64,000 bases of DNA from Tetrahymena thermophila SB210 (lineage: Eukaryota > Ciliophora > Oligohymenophorea > Hymenostomatida > Tetrahymenidae). Location: assembly GCF_000189635.1 (NCBI RefSeq), contig NW_002475923.1, positions 62,001-126,000 on the forward strand, read 5' to 3'. The translations under genes and the position numbers were made by a program. The notes below the pieces were generated by a model. That model worked only from the letters and a program-made list of their open reading frames with translations, was not told the DNA's origin and did not search any database. Numbering within the stretch: the first letter of the stretch is position 1; every line of letters begins with the position of its first letter. This document shows, piece by piece, positions 14,761-27,317 of the stretch.

Positions 14761-15392
14761 ATTTATTTTATATAGTTTTAGATATTTTTATTGTTCTAAA
14801 AAAGTATAATTTCATAATTTTTTTAAAAATTATAACATTAGAATGTTTTTTAAATCATTTCTTATTAAAATAATTCTAAAAATTTAGCTTTATTTCTAAC
14901 AAATTAAATTTTTGCTTTATAAAAAAACATCTTTTCTAAAATAACAACAAAAAAATACAAAAAGATATTTAAAAATGAGATTTTTGATAAACATATGTTA
15001 AGGAACTAGAAATTTAAATTAATAATATTTAAAAATGAAAAAATTCAATAGTCGTTTAAGATTTTAAAACATTAAAAGGAATGAAAACTTTTCACTAGAT
15101 ATGTTTTATTTATGTAATTTAAGAAAAGACTGAAATTCTAAGATTGATTTACCCAATTTAAATTTTTAATATTTTCTGATAACAAATTGAATTAATTATA
15201 AGTAAAACACATAAAATAATAAAAAAAGTTGTTTATACATCATCTCATCTATTTATAAATTTTAATTTTCATCAAATTGTTTAAAAATTACAACAAATGT
15301 ATTAGAAAAAAAACAATATAAAAGACCCTTTTTACTTAAATATAAAAGAAAATGATGCTTTATACTAGTAAGCCTAAGATCTACAAAGTGTA
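14761..15392. other. Divergent intergenic space
   Basis: This lies between two divergent starts (14760 minus, 15393 plus), so both promoters should be here. It is very AT-rich with no distinct element. A short ATG-led frame at about 15352 on plus ends after 14 codons, just before the chosen start of the SANT gene, and could be a small upstream ORF. Confidence 0.45.
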
Positions 15393-16943
15393 ATGAAATA
15401 AATTTAAGACAAAGAGTAATTAATTAAATAATTATAGCTACAAAATAAAAATATTTCATTTTATTTACAGTAAATAGAAACCCAAAAGTTAGAATCAAAA
15501 ATGCAGGAATTAATAAAAAGACTAGAGCCCAAATCAGAATAACGTAATTTAAAATCTTTAAGACTATAATCACATTAATGGGTTATTTTTATTTTTTTTG
15601 TATAAAAGCAAAAAAAACATCTGAATAAAGCCGATGAAAAGTAGATTTAAGGATTTTATGGACCTGTTTAAAATGATCAGGATGGTTTATCCAAAGATAT
15701 GATTAAATTTAATGGTCATATTTATTAAGCTGATTAAAAGATAAATCTGGAAGAATAACCAGCCGAAATCGATTAGTTGAGTTTATCAAAGGATATAATC
15801 AGATTTAATGGTCCTTTGATATTACTTGCTGAATAACAAGAAGAATAGATAAAGAGAGCTACTATAAAAATTTAAAAGTTATGGAAAGCTAAGTACCACA
15901 CAATTAAAAAAATTAAATAAGAATAATAAAATGACAATCAAAATATCCCATCGGCTAACGAATTTACTTTTCAATTATAGAAAAAAAACTAAAATGGCTC
16001 TCCTTAATAAGATAATAAGATTATAAAATAGGAAATTTCGCCTTAGAAAGCTATCAAAAAAAGTCCTCAATTATAAAAAAATATTGAATCTCCTGAGAAA
16101 GTTTAAAAAGCAGGTCCTTTGATTGGATCTCCAGAAAAATAAATTAAGTAGGGATATCTTCAAAAATATTAGCAGAAAAAAAACAATGAATGTTAGAATG
16201 ATATCTAGCAAGAAAAGATAGTAAAAGACATTTAAAAAGAAATTCAATAAGTAAACTTGAAAAAAGAAAATACTTAGAATAGGGATGAAAACAAAAACTA
16301 TAATTAATAATAGAATATTAATTTATAATAAATAGAAAAGTAGCCTTCATAATAATTTTAATAGTAACCTTAGTAATAGATATTTAAAGACCAGAAGAAG
16401 GTTGTTGTAGTTAATGGAGGATTTAAAAGAACTAAAATATAAAAAAATTAGATAGAAAAGCCCTATGAAATATAGAACATAGTGATAAATAATAAATAAA
16501 ATTAACTAGAAAAAAGGTATGTTGATAAGGAATTAGTAAATCAACTGATTTAGTAGAATTAAGTAATTAACCTCTAAAAAAAGTCCAAAAGCGAATAAAA
16601 TGTCATTGATAAGAACAATTAAAAAGAAAAAATTTTGGTTAACTCTCCTCCCAAATAACTTCCTATAAATATTGACTTAAAAAAGGCATTGATTGCTGAA
16701 ATTATTAGTAAATAAATTAAGCAATAAGAAAGTATCGATCATAAATAAGAAGATCATGCTAGTAGGCCAAAGAGTTAATTATTCGATAAAGAACACAAAA
16801 AATGGGAACAGAAAGATAAAGATGTTCTTAAAAAATTAGTAGAGGTCTATGGAAATAACAACTGGCAAGAATTAGCTTAACATATGCCTAATAAAACTGC
16901 TGAATAATGCAAAAAAATGTATGAAAAACTAAATTCTTTATGA
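15393..16943 (+). CDS. Coiled-coil protein with IQ-like motif and C-terminal SANT/Myb domain
   Basis: One frame of 517 codons runs from ATG 15393 to TGA 16941-16943. Residues 1-60 are a Gln/Lys/Glu coiled coil (MKQIQDKEQLIKQ). Around residues 95-145 a motif occurs twice (LSKDMIKFNG and LSKDIIRFNG). RATIKIQKLWKAKYHTIKK at about 150 looks like an IQ helix, which in other proteins binds calmodulin. The middle is low-complexity Lys/Gln. The last ~45 residues (468-512) form a SANT/Myb-like domain with the expected spaced Trp residues: KKWEQKDKDVLKKLVEVYG, then NNNWQELAQHMPNKTAEQ and a QCKKMY third helix, closest in style to the DNAJC2-like SANT type. A DNA- or histone-binding role is inferred from that domain only. 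A segment at 15582-15608 (VIFIFFVQK) could be a 27-nt in-frame intron. Confidence 0.8.
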
Positions 16944-17522
16944 AAAATCTATCCTTAGAAATATTCCATAAGTAGGAATAGAGAATTATTAACTAACTAT
17001 AGTTAAAAAATATATATATATAATAATAAAAGTCCATTTAACTAATTATTTATTTGAATCAAAAAAAATAGTTTAAAAAGAATTGATTAAAATAAATCTA
17101 AAAAAATATTTATGAGGCAATTTAAAAGTTTTATTTCTTATTAATTTATTGAAATAAAGTAAAATATTTAATCTACAGTAAAATCATTATTTATTATTTT
17201 ATTTATTTGTTATACATAAAAATATATCAAATTTATTGTTTATTTAGTTTGAAAGGGTTTTATTATAAATAATATAAAAAAAACAAATTATGTTTAATAT
17301 AATTTATAAATTAATTTAATAGCAAAATTGATATTTAATTTATTTATTAGATAAGATTTATTAGTTAGACATTCGTATGATATATAATCAACTCTTTTTA
17401 TTTTAAATACAATTTAATTCAATTTATTTACTTTATTTCATTGCGCGAAATTTTTACACAATCCAAAAGAAAAATAATCAATTAATTTTTTCTAATTATT
17501 AAAAGTAAAGTAATAAGCAAAA
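16944..17522. other. Intergenic, AT-rich
   Basis: Spacer between two genes in the same direction. It holds the 3' UTR of the SANT gene and the promoter of the YL1-C gene. The only non-random patch is cattgcgcgaaattt at about 17440, some 80 bp upstream of the next start. Nothing coding is seen. Confidence 0.5.
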
Positions 17523-18024
17523 ATGGAAATTGAGAAAGTTGTTTTCCCTTTCAAAAACCAAAATTGGCACTAAAGAAAGAAATAGTTGAAAGTTTCTAAA
17601 AATCAAAGATAAAATAAAAATTTAAAATAAATATGTGCTTCTGAGCTGACTTCAAGAAATAAATTTAATTGTAAATCATTTTTGATAAATAATATATTCA
17701 TTTATATTATCATTTTTTATAATTTTAGATATGTCTATTGAAGGTCCTCCTCCTTTGAAGCCTCAAAAGAAATACTGCGATATAACAGGATTTGAAGTAG
17801 ATTTATTAGTTTTCGCCTAATAATTTATTTTAATTGAATAAAACATTTCACATAAAAAATTTTTATAATTCTAATTTTAATAATAAAAATAGTCAAAATA
17901 CAAAGACAAGTCTTCTGGTTTATAATACCACGATAAATATGTTTACGAATATATAAATACTAGTGTAAGTAGGCCTATGGTTGAATAATTTTTATCATTA
18001 AGAAAAATAAATGTCAATAATTGA
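17523..18024 (+). CDS. INO80C: YL1-C domain protein, INO80 complex subunit C (Ies6) type
   Basis: This small nuclear protein is homologous to INO80C/Ies6, a subunit of the INO80 nucleosome remodeller. Three exons (17523-17670, 17729-17796, 17893-18024), separated by 58- and 96-nt GT-AG introns, give 348 coding nt, 115 residues. The start MEIEKVVFPFKNQNWHQRKK matches the basic N-terminal stretch of the family. The YL1-C domain follows: GPPPLKPQKKYCDITGFE, then SKYKDKSSGLQYHDK, VYEYI and the terminal VEQFLSLRK. YL1-C also occurs in VPS72, but that protein is much longer, so length and the N-terminal motif favour INO80C. The gene ends at TGA 18022-18024 and is convergent with the ankyrin gene. 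Confidence 0.9.
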
Positions 18025-18411
18025 AAGTTAATAAATATTCAGAAACACTTAATAGTACAAATAAACTCATTATTAGAAGTACTCATGTTTGTTAATTATA
18101 AATATGTTTGTTTGATAAATCCATTTCATTTTTAATTAATTAAATTTAAATATTTAATAAGTCTTTATATTTATTTTTGCTTATCTTGCTCTATAATATA
18201 TATTTTTTTTTCTATGGAATTTCATTGGTTGATAAAGCTTGGAGTTTAATTAATCTAACAAAATATTTTACATCAATTTAAATGATTACTTTCTATAATT
18301 TGTATTTCTCATTTTAAAGCATAAATTAATTTATATAATAAACTATTTTAATTGAAGTAATTGATGCATTTATTAGTATAAGAAAGGATCCTTTTATTAA
18401 TATTTTATTAT
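18025..18411. other. Convergent intergenic space
   Basis: 387 bp between two convergent 3' ends (18024 plus, 18412 minus). It is AT-rich and carries both 3' UTRs. Nothing else is seen. Confidence 0.5.
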
Positions 18412-21097
18412 TCAATTCACTAAAAGCATAGAATTTATTTCTTCTTCTTTTTTCCTTTCTTATTCTATAAAAAGCCTTTCTTCATTATTCAAGCAGTCAA
18501 GTTCTCCAGGAATCTTGCAGTATTAATCTAAATAAAATATTTTCCTTTAATTCAACCAGTTTTACTTTAAAGTTATTCCTCTCTATAATTTACCACATAA
18601 ATCGATCTTTTTAAAAAAATTTAAAATATTAATTAATTTTTTATTCAAGATAGTTTTTTTGATTTCTATATAAATAAAAAATAACTTGTTTTCATATTAA
18701 TAATGTATATTTATAAGTTGATAATAAAATGTTAAATAAAAGTAAGCATAATGAGTTTTATAATAACATTTAACTTGAAAATGAATATATTATTTAACTT
18801 TAGATAAAATGCAAATAAAATAAATAGCATTACCATTTTAGCCTTTTTAATGCATCTTATTAATGCTGAGTTTGTTGTCATCTGATCATATCTATATTTG
18901 GAATTATTTGACCAAGGAGATGCTCTTTTAAATAGGAGATACTTGGCAACGTCGAACATTTTTTATTTAATTGCATAGTATATCTGATTAATTATAAGTT
19001 TTTTTTAGTTTAAGTTATTTTTTAAAAATTACTGGAGTTTTGTTTGCGACATCCTTTTAATCAAAGTCAATACCATTATGGATAAGCCATATTGAAAGAC
19101 TTCTGTATTTTTTTTATATTGCTATATGTAGAACATTTTGCAAAAGCTTTTATTAAAAAAACTTATCAGTATTCAAACCAAAAATAATTTATTAAATTAC
19201 ATGATCTCTTTCATATAAATATTCTATGTTATTTCTAAGCATTTTATTTACTATTTCTAAATTTCCTTCTTTTAAAGATTTAAATAATACAAAGCTTCCT
19301 GGTCGAGTAAAAGGTAGAGATGTAAAATATTTATTTTCTAAAGCCTTTTTATGTTAAATAAAATTAAAAAAAAAAACATTTCTAAAAAAGTTTTTACCAA
19401 TACTGGATTGACTCCAATTTTATCGCATTTATTAAAAAAATCTCTTATTGTTTGTCTCAAATAAGCATACTTTCTGGACATTCTATCAGCAGAATAGATG
19501 TCTTACTTTTTTGATTTTTACTTTTAAAATCCTTTTACTTTTATTCTTCCATGCTTATCAAATTTCCAGCATTTTTTCATTCCTTCTATTAAATCTCTGT
19601 CATCTTCTTAATCACTTTACAGCTTTTTTTTGTAAAGAGTTTAAAGCATGCTTATTTTATTTCTCATGTATGCTTTCTAGTCTTCAATTCCAACTGCTTA
19701 GTAAAAATCCGATCTTTAATTTTTACTCATGTATGGACTTGCTATGGGAGAATTTATGCTATTTAGAGGAGAATTCTGAAAAATGCTGTCATTTTGAATC
19801 CTAGGAGAAGAGCCTGATGAGACAAAAGAGTCTTGTTTTGTCATTTTATTTTTATTTACAAATTATATTCTTTATGCAAACTAAACCTTTCTTATAATGT
19901 TTTTGAGTAGCTGCTATCCCTTAAGACCTTAGTCTAATTAATAATAAATTGATCGAATTAATAATTAATAAAATTTATTTTAAAATTTACTTTATTATTA
20001 TGATGACATTTTTTCAATTGTATTTAAAAATTTATCTTCTGTTATTAATCCATATTAAAGCTATCTGTATGAATCTTGGAATTAATTTAAATTTTCTACT
20101 ACTGAACTCATTTTCATGTGTTTTTCCTCAATTAAGCTTCTTATTTTATTCTTTAAATTCTCATCTTCTTAGAATGTAAAAGCTTCTAAATTTGTTTTGG
20201 ATTTTATTTTCTCCTAAATTATTTCATTAATTTAATCAATCTTTGTCTTATCATCCGTCATATCTTTCTCATAATTTAATAGCTTAACAAGGATTTCCTT
20301 GAATTATATTTTTTCTTCTTTAGTAACATGCTATTGATAAGCAGACTAGGCTTGCTCTATTATAGGCTTTTTTTTCTTTTTAATTATAAATTATTGACCT
20401 ACGGTATTGCCTAACTAGAATGATCTGTTAGGAGATTCGCTCCTTCTAATACCTACAATATATTTAAACAATATTTTTAATAACTTTTACATAATATTTA
20501 ATGTTTAAAGGTTTCTTTAGTAAGTAGATTTTTTTTTGATAAAAAAATTTAAATCTTATTAAAGAATAAATGTTAAAGCATTTAGTTACAAGATTTAGAA
20601 GTACGTTCATTTGGCATTTCCTTTCCATATAAAAGCATAAATTTCTTATTTCTTGGTGTGAAAGTTTTTATCTAATAACTTTCAGTGTTATTTAAATATG
20701 ATTTTTTGTATTCTTTTTTATTAACATTATAATTTTGTTGTTCTTCATTATCAGAGTTATTTGTTATTGATACTACTTTTCTGAGCTATATTTTCCTATT
20801 TGGTACAAAGCTATCTGTTCCATAATAATTTTAAGTTTAAGAATTATCTAATATATTAGCTCCACTGTTATTTAACAGCTTATTAACAATTATCTATTCA
20901 TGCCTATCTGTTGATAAAGTTTGAGCAAAGCTGCTTCTTTTTCTATTAGTTTCTCTTTCTGTTGAGTAACTATCTTAAACCCTCCCTGTCCTAAGGCTTA
21001 AGGGATTTTCAGGTTAAAATTTACTATTATGATAAGCAGAAATAGGTCGAAATTATAACTTTTTTATTTGAGGGATTTCTTTAATATTATTAATCAT
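18412..21097 (-). CDS. Ankyrin-repeat protein, 699 aa
   Basis: The ATG at 21097 (MINNIKEIPQIKKLQFRP) leads a Ser/Asn-rich N-terminal half with no recognised domain. A helical charged region follows (HVTKEEKIQFKEILVKLLNY). Ankyrin repeats fill the C-terminal part: PGSFVLFKSLKEGNLEIVNK, NVLHIAIQKKYRSLSIWLIH, NKTPIYYAIKQKMFDVAKYL. The end is acidic/basic helical (LNNEERLFIEQERKKEEEIN), stopping at TGA 18414-18412. Introns: 20453-20589, 19345-19397, 19147-19200, 18984-19032, 18607-18833 and 18528-18593. The last two flank a 13-nt micro-exon (18594-18606). With these, 2,100 coding nt remain, an exact multiple of three. Ankyrin repeats mediate protein-protein contacts; the partner is unknown. There is no signal peptide or membrane helix, so it is probably cytosolic. 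Confidence 0.87.
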
Positions 21098-22014
21098 AGT
21101 GAGTATATTATTCTTTTTATAACGAAATTTATTTAGCGTGATATCTCTTAATTATTTGCTTATGAATTATTGATAACAACCACGAATTTTCAATCAGATT
21201 TAATTACTTTATAAAGATATATTTATAAAAAAATATAAATTTATTGATCAAAACATAAAAATAACTATTTAACAATTAATTATTCTACAATAATAGCTAG
21301 TTTTTTGTCTTAAAGAGTATTTTCTTCTTTTAATTTAAAAAACATCATTTAAAAAATAAAATAAATTTAAACCTTTAAAAAATACAAAGAAAATCCTTAA
21401 AAATTCATTTTAATTAAATTTCAAGATTAAATTTTATGATAATTCTAATTATTTAATTTAATAAGAATTTTTAACATTTTTTTATATTTTTAGTTTAAAA
21501 ATATTTAATAAGTAAATATGATTTACTATCTATACTACCAAGTTATTACCTCTAAATTTACTATTAAAAAATTGAAAATGTAAAATAGATTATATTATTA
21601 TGTATTATATGCTGAATTGAAGACAGGTGGATAATAAGAATTAAAAAAAATTGTTATAACTCTAAGTTATGATTGGTAATTTTGATTTATCTTGGACAAT
21701 ACTTCTACCTTATTATCTCTAAATATATTTATTATTTAAAATTATTACAAATCAAAAAAATGATAGAGCCAAATAGGTTTTGTTGTATTGAATTATTAGT
21801 ATATTTTATACTCTGACTTCAGGAAATTTAATAATTATTAAATAAATTAAAAAAAATAGTTTAATAAATTTAAACATTTAATATTTTTCAAATTATTTTG
21901 ATTAAATTAAAATAAATAATTTTATTTATTTATTTAAAAACATAATTTAATACTTATAAAATTTTAATGATAACTTTTATTATGTTAAATCTAAGATTTA
22001 TTTGTTGTTATAAT
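21098..22014. other. Intergenic, AT-rich
   Basis: 917 bp between the start of the ankyrin gene and the end of the cNBD gene, both on minus. It should hold the ankyrin gene promoter and the cNBD 3' UTR. I see no coding frame or structured RNA. Confidence 0.5.
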
Positions 22015-25000
22015 TCATTATTTTTTAAATATTTTGTGTTGAGCTGCAAAACCTCTTGGAGATACGAAATGATTGAGGCCATTTTATAGATTGATAGGGG
22101 ATTAGCACGAAGGTGATATTTCTAAGTTCAAAATTTTATTAATCTATTAATTCTGAGGTGCCAAAGAAGTAAAAGCAGACAAAATGTTTTGCTTTACTTA
22201 ACCAAGACTGTTTCTTGCAGATAAAAATGGAGGTAGATTTTATTTTTATAAAGATGTATTTCTAGACCTATTTATATTTTCAAACGATTTTATTTCACCT
22301 GATTGCTGAAGATCACTTTTAGAAGAAATTTCTTGTTACTATTTTACATTTAAAGATTTGTTGGCATTTTATTTCTTTAACTTTTCGACATGAATATTTT
22401 TTTCCTTTGACTAGCTCTTCCTTTCTTAGTTTTAGTGTGCATGATATTATTGCTCTTAATTTTAGCTTTATTTTTTTAATAAGTTATCATCTTTGACTAA
22501 ATTTTAGTTTCCATACAATAAAACTTTTAAATAAGGAGTTTACTCATCATTTATGTTATTTATTGTTGGGATGATTTCTTTTTATGGGTAGCTAGATAAC
22601 TCATTATTTGTTGAAAGTGATTATATATTAGATTGATTGTTTAGAATATTTGAATAGCCTAAATCTTTTCTAGAAGTAATGGCCTAATTAGATATAGTTG
22701 GAATGATATATTCCTAATTAAAAGAGGAAATATTCACATTTTAGTTAGACTAATCTCCTTTTGATGTAAATGAACTGATCTTTTATTTAATAAGTTAAAA
22801 CTAATAAAAATAATATAAAAATAGTTTGTTTTTACTATTTAATTTGTGATCCTGTTGTTGCTCTCTATTGATTTACTTAATATAGGTTTAGGTTTAAGGT
22901 GGTCTCTTTATGAAAATACTTTATTTAACAATGGTGTTTGTTCAAAAAAATAATCAAAAATTATTTCTAGCTTATCAACTTTTTTTTTAGCTTTTTAGTG
23001 TTTTGGTTACTCATTTGAATTAAGCTGATTTTCTAATGAACTTGAACTCTAAGAGTTTGCAAGCTAATTATAAATGTTTCTCTTCTTCTTAGAAATTTTT
23101 TTGATATCCATAAATAATTTTTACTTTGATAAATCCTTTAATTGTATCTAAGGAAGATTATTTATTGATGGGAAAGACTACTACAATAATCCTTAATTCA
23201 GCTTTTAAATTGACGTGTTTTCATTTTAATTTAAATATGGTTAAAAATGAGTTAATTCACTTTCTCCAACAGTCTAATGTAAGCTTGATTGAATTAGATT
23301 TTATTTTTTATTTTAGTTGTTAATACAAGCTTCAATTTAGGACAAATCATTTACAGAGTATTTTGGAGAAACTAAATCAGGAAGAGATGGCAAACGGCTT
23401 TGTATCTATTTAGCCTTGTAATCTATTAGTTGGTATTCTTTTTCTAATTTCTTTTTTATATTGCTTTACACTTTGACAACTTGATCTATTCTTTTTTACC
23501 TTTCATTTTCTTTTTATGCATTAAATTTGTTAAATAATTTAATTCCGTCATATAATTTAAGGTAACTAATTAGTAGCTTTTTTTTTTGAGTTAAATAATA
23601 AAAATTAATACATTTAACAAAATTTAAGAAATGAATATTTTACTTCTCTAGATAAGCAATAGATATCTGCAACCTATGATATACACTTAGCCATCTATGT
23701 CCTAGGAGTGTTTTGTATTATTTCTTTTTCTCCAAAGCAATTATTTGCACCAATCAAAGCAAATTTAACTCTCTTTAGATTTTTTTGTTTTAATTTTTCT
23801 TCTTATATGTGATTAAATGTAGGAAATTTTTATTTTTGTGTTTTTTCATCAACATTTTAAGAAGAATGAACTTCTTCTTTGTGATTGTCTGGGAATTCAA
23901 CAATTTATGAAAGCTCTATTTCTCCACTTTTTATGAAATACAGATAACTGCTTGGATCAAATTGATCATAAATTATTTCGCCTTTTTAATAGTGAACTTA
24001 CTTCAAGTAGTTCATTAGATTCATTAGTGTAGAATCTGGAATATTTTCTAAGAAGCTAAATTATTTCAAGTATCTTATGTTATTTTTTACTATTTGCTTT
24101 TATTGTTCTCCCAAAATTCTATCAAAAGCTTCTTTACTTAAACTCATTATATGAGTATCTTCTTAGCAAACAACTGTCCCCTATCTATTATTAAATTTTA
24201 TCAAAAAATGATTTGAAATAAAATAATTATTACTATTTAGATCTAGTTAGCAAGGCCACATCACCGAATGAGTCTCCTTACTTGAAATTGCAAGTTAAAT
24301 TAAAATCAGGAAAACAGTAATTGATGAAATTAGCAATGTTATCAGTATTATTTGACATCAAACTATGATCTAGCTTTGGAATATTTTTAGTAGAAAGAGT
24401 TTTTTAAAGAGGCTGCAATGGAGAAGACTGTTCACTCTTTTTAAAATCTCCATTAATTGCACTGTTTTATATTGCCACAGAGATATTGTTTTCTATTTGA
24501 TAATAATTTAATATGTATTTTATTAATTATGTAAGAATAAAGTTAATTAAGTATTTAAACCTTATTTTCTTTGCTGAACAAAAGAAGAGCTCTCATTAAA
24601 TTATTTTTTTGATAAAGGCTAAGAATAAAGCATTTAATTTTATCTGTTTTGTTATACTTAGTGAAAATCATTACCATGTAAATCTCCTTCTTATATTTCT
24701 TAAATTGATTGAATAACTCTTGGAATATGCTATTTCTAATTAGGAGATAAATTTAATGCCTTAATCTTTGGAGAGAAATTAATAGATTTGAGTTGAGGAG
24801 AGCACATTAAAAGACTATTATTTCTGCATTGATCATATTTTTCTTTTAGCTTTTAAAACTCTTCTTAGAAGTTCACCAAATTACTACTTTTAAAATTTTC
24901 ATTCTGTGTATTTGGAACTAATAAAGAACATGAACCTATAATAATATCAATTATTAAATAATGTATTTAGTTAAAAAGATTAAATTATATGATATTCATA

Positions 25001-26314
25001 AAATCTTTTCTAGTTACACAAATATTAAAACTGATTAATTATTATTAAAATTATTTATATTTATTCATTTTGTATAATCCAAAATGAATTTTTATCGAAT
25101 GTTTTAGGCTTAGTTTACCTTTTTAACTTTTCAACTAAAACTTTTTAATAATTTTTTTAATATAAATAATACCTTTAAGGATGATATAATATTTCTTTCC
25201 TTGATCACCTATTAAGATAAATGTAAATTATTTATTTAAAAAATAAAATTTAAAATATACCATGGTGATAGATTACTTCTTCCTTTTAAAAGAACTCATA
25301 ACTCAAGCTTGCAAAAAGTTATTCATACAATTTTTGGTCTAGCTCTTATTTTTTAGTTTCAAAGAAATTTAAGTTAGAGACAGCTTTTGAGATAAAGTCA
25401 ATTTCTTTTTTAGTTCTTTGTTTCTTCTTTAATACATCTATAACAAGCTAAAGTTATAATTTAAAAAATATTTTATAAATTATAAAACTTAATAAATACA
25501 AAAGAAACAAAGAATTTGGCAATATTTTGTTAATTTTTAAAGCGATCTTTTTAAATCTTATTAAGAATATTATTTAGAATAAAGCTATTTAAACTTTAAT
25601 TCTAATTAAAATAGTTTGCTGTCTTATTTAAATCTATTTTATTCTTTAAGTTTCTAAAAACATTTTATTATTTATGATTTAATTTGATATGGTCTTTGAG
25701 TTATTTGTTTTCAATCAGTAAAAATAAATACCCAGTAGTAAACAAAAAATAGTAAATTATAATTATTAATTAGCTTGAATATTTGATTAATGTATTGAAA
25801 TTCAGTGGTTAAAAAGGCAATTAAAATAGCATAACAAATTCATTAAATAATTCTTTTAATAGACTTAAAGAGTTAAACGTTTTGTATAATTTACTTGACA
25901 ATGAATAGGATCGGAAATATCAACAATAGTTTTTTATAGTAGTCTTTTATTTGTATCATATAATTCTGATCCTAAGGCATTAGCAAATTGAATTCCAAGT
26001 GCAGCTTTTCTAAATTTTTTAAGAGGAATAGTTTTTTATTTTTCCGATTGCTCTATTGCTAGTGTTTGAGATTTAACAATGCTTTATCTTTTTGGAGTGA
26101 AACCATCTTTATGAAGTAAGGATAGTCTCTTTAGAGATAATTTCTCTACATTTCTTTTTGTATTGTCTTGAGAGTCTAATTACTCTTCAATTTTTTGTAA
26201 AATATTTGTTTCGCTTTACACTAAATTTATTTTTAAGTTATCATTTAATGAAGTCTACATAAGCAATTCTCTAAGTTGATTTTGTTTTTCTTAAGGATTT
26301 GAAGAAGAATCCAT
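22015..26314 (-). CDS. Protein with two split cyclic-nucleotide-binding domains, 1107 aa
   Basis: The ATG at 26314 (MDSSSNPQEKQNQLRELLMQ) opens eight exons; introns are 25448-25894, 25209-25260, 24936-25172, 24493-24560, 24185-24233, 23577-23643 and 22780-22835. They leave 3,324 coding nt. cNBD1 begins FFQKEEVIYHHGDQGKKYYI, is interrupted by a ~140-residue Ser/Gln-rich insert, then resumes with GDSFGDVALL and EDTHIMSLSKEAFDRIL. cNBD2 has FLENIPDSTLMNL, YQKGEIIYDQFDPSSYLYFI and a second insert. It then has a good phosphate-binding cassette, FGEKEIIQNTPRTQMA. The rest is disordered and ends GLNHFVSPRGFAAQHKIFKK. No kinase, channel or exchange-factor domain is present, so it is a cNMP-binding scaffold or sensor of the kind expanded in ciliates. 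The cassette of cNBD1 has Gln where the ligand-contacting Arg normally sits. Confidence 0.86.
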
Positions 26315-27317
26315 TTGTTTTGAAATTCACTTCTCTTTGGTAAAATATTCCTGTTGTTTTTCTTCTATGAGTAAATACTATTGCTCTCGCTCTGCTACAA
26401 AATGGTAATTTTAAAAATTGAGTTCAGGCGTGATATATTTTTAGAAGGATATTTTAAGATTTGTTTATTAAAATCAAAATTTTGTAAAATAGCAAAACTA
26501 GTTTTCTATTTTTAAAAATAAATAAATGATCTAATTACTTAATAAAGATATAAAAATTTCATAAAAGATGTAATAGCAATTGGCATCATTTTGAATAAAT
26601 TAATAAAAAATAAATAATCTTAGCGGTTTGTTTTAATTAGTCGAAATTATAAAATATTATTTTTATTTTAGATTAAAATAAAATTTTTGTAAATGCAAAG
26701 AAATAAACATGATAATTTTTTTGGAATTGTGAAAGAAGAGTAATTAATTATAATCGATCTGATTGAAATACAAAGTAGAATAAACAAATTAAATGATCAG
26801 CTTTTTCTTTAAAAGAATTTGGTGGTAATAAGATAAATTAATTCATTAATATATATCTAACTTGGGTGATAAACACATTGAAAAGTATTTATTTAATTTA
26901 TTAGTTTTAAGTATGAAAAGATAAATTCAAACCACATTTTTACTATTACTTAAATAAATAGTGCAAATAATGCTTTGAGCAAGCTCTTTCTATCTTTTAT
27001 TATTATTTTTAATTGATTGTTTTGTTTATATTTTTAATTGATTTATTTATTTATTGATTTGAGTCATTTGAATATCTTTCATTTTTGTTAAAAGAATTAG
27101 AATAAAAATCGATTATTATTATTAAGAATAATGAATTTTGTGTTTTATTGAGATTATTTAATTATTTATTTCATTAAAAAATTAGTTAATTAATTAATTA
27201 TGATCAGGTTACATTTAATTATTAAGGGTTAAAAATAAATTATAGGGTGTTTATGTTTGTTGTGATTGTTGTTGTTAGTATTTTATTTATTAATTTTATT
27301 ATTATTTTCTGTTGCTA
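26315..27317. other. Intergenic, AT-rich
   Basis: 1.0 kb between the cNBD gene start and the cyclin gene end, both on minus. It contains runs such as attaattaattaat near 27187 and (ttattg)-like stretches at 27260-27300. No coding frame is supported. Confidence 0.5.

Noticed and set aside
15582-15608. 27-nt in-frame segment of the SANT gene as an intron (GTTATT...AAAAG)
   Set aside because: It keeps the frame whether removed or not, and the donor is not the usual GTA. It is mentioned in the gene entry but not called.
19448-19804. Plus-strand ORF of 118 codons with Phe/Leu-rich translation
   Set aside because: It is the antisense shadow of the ankyrin gene; the minus strand there codes for an uninterrupted, family-like sequence.
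22882-22901. Telomere-like ataggtttaggtttaaggt on the plus strand
   Set aside because: It is only two units of GGTTTA, not the GGGGTT repeat expected in this lineage, and on minus it lies inside the cNBD coding frame encoding a Lys-Pro-Lys-Pro segment.
23126-23323. Plus-strand ORF of 65 codons
   Set aside because: It is antisense to the C-terminal part of the cNBD gene and has no homology.
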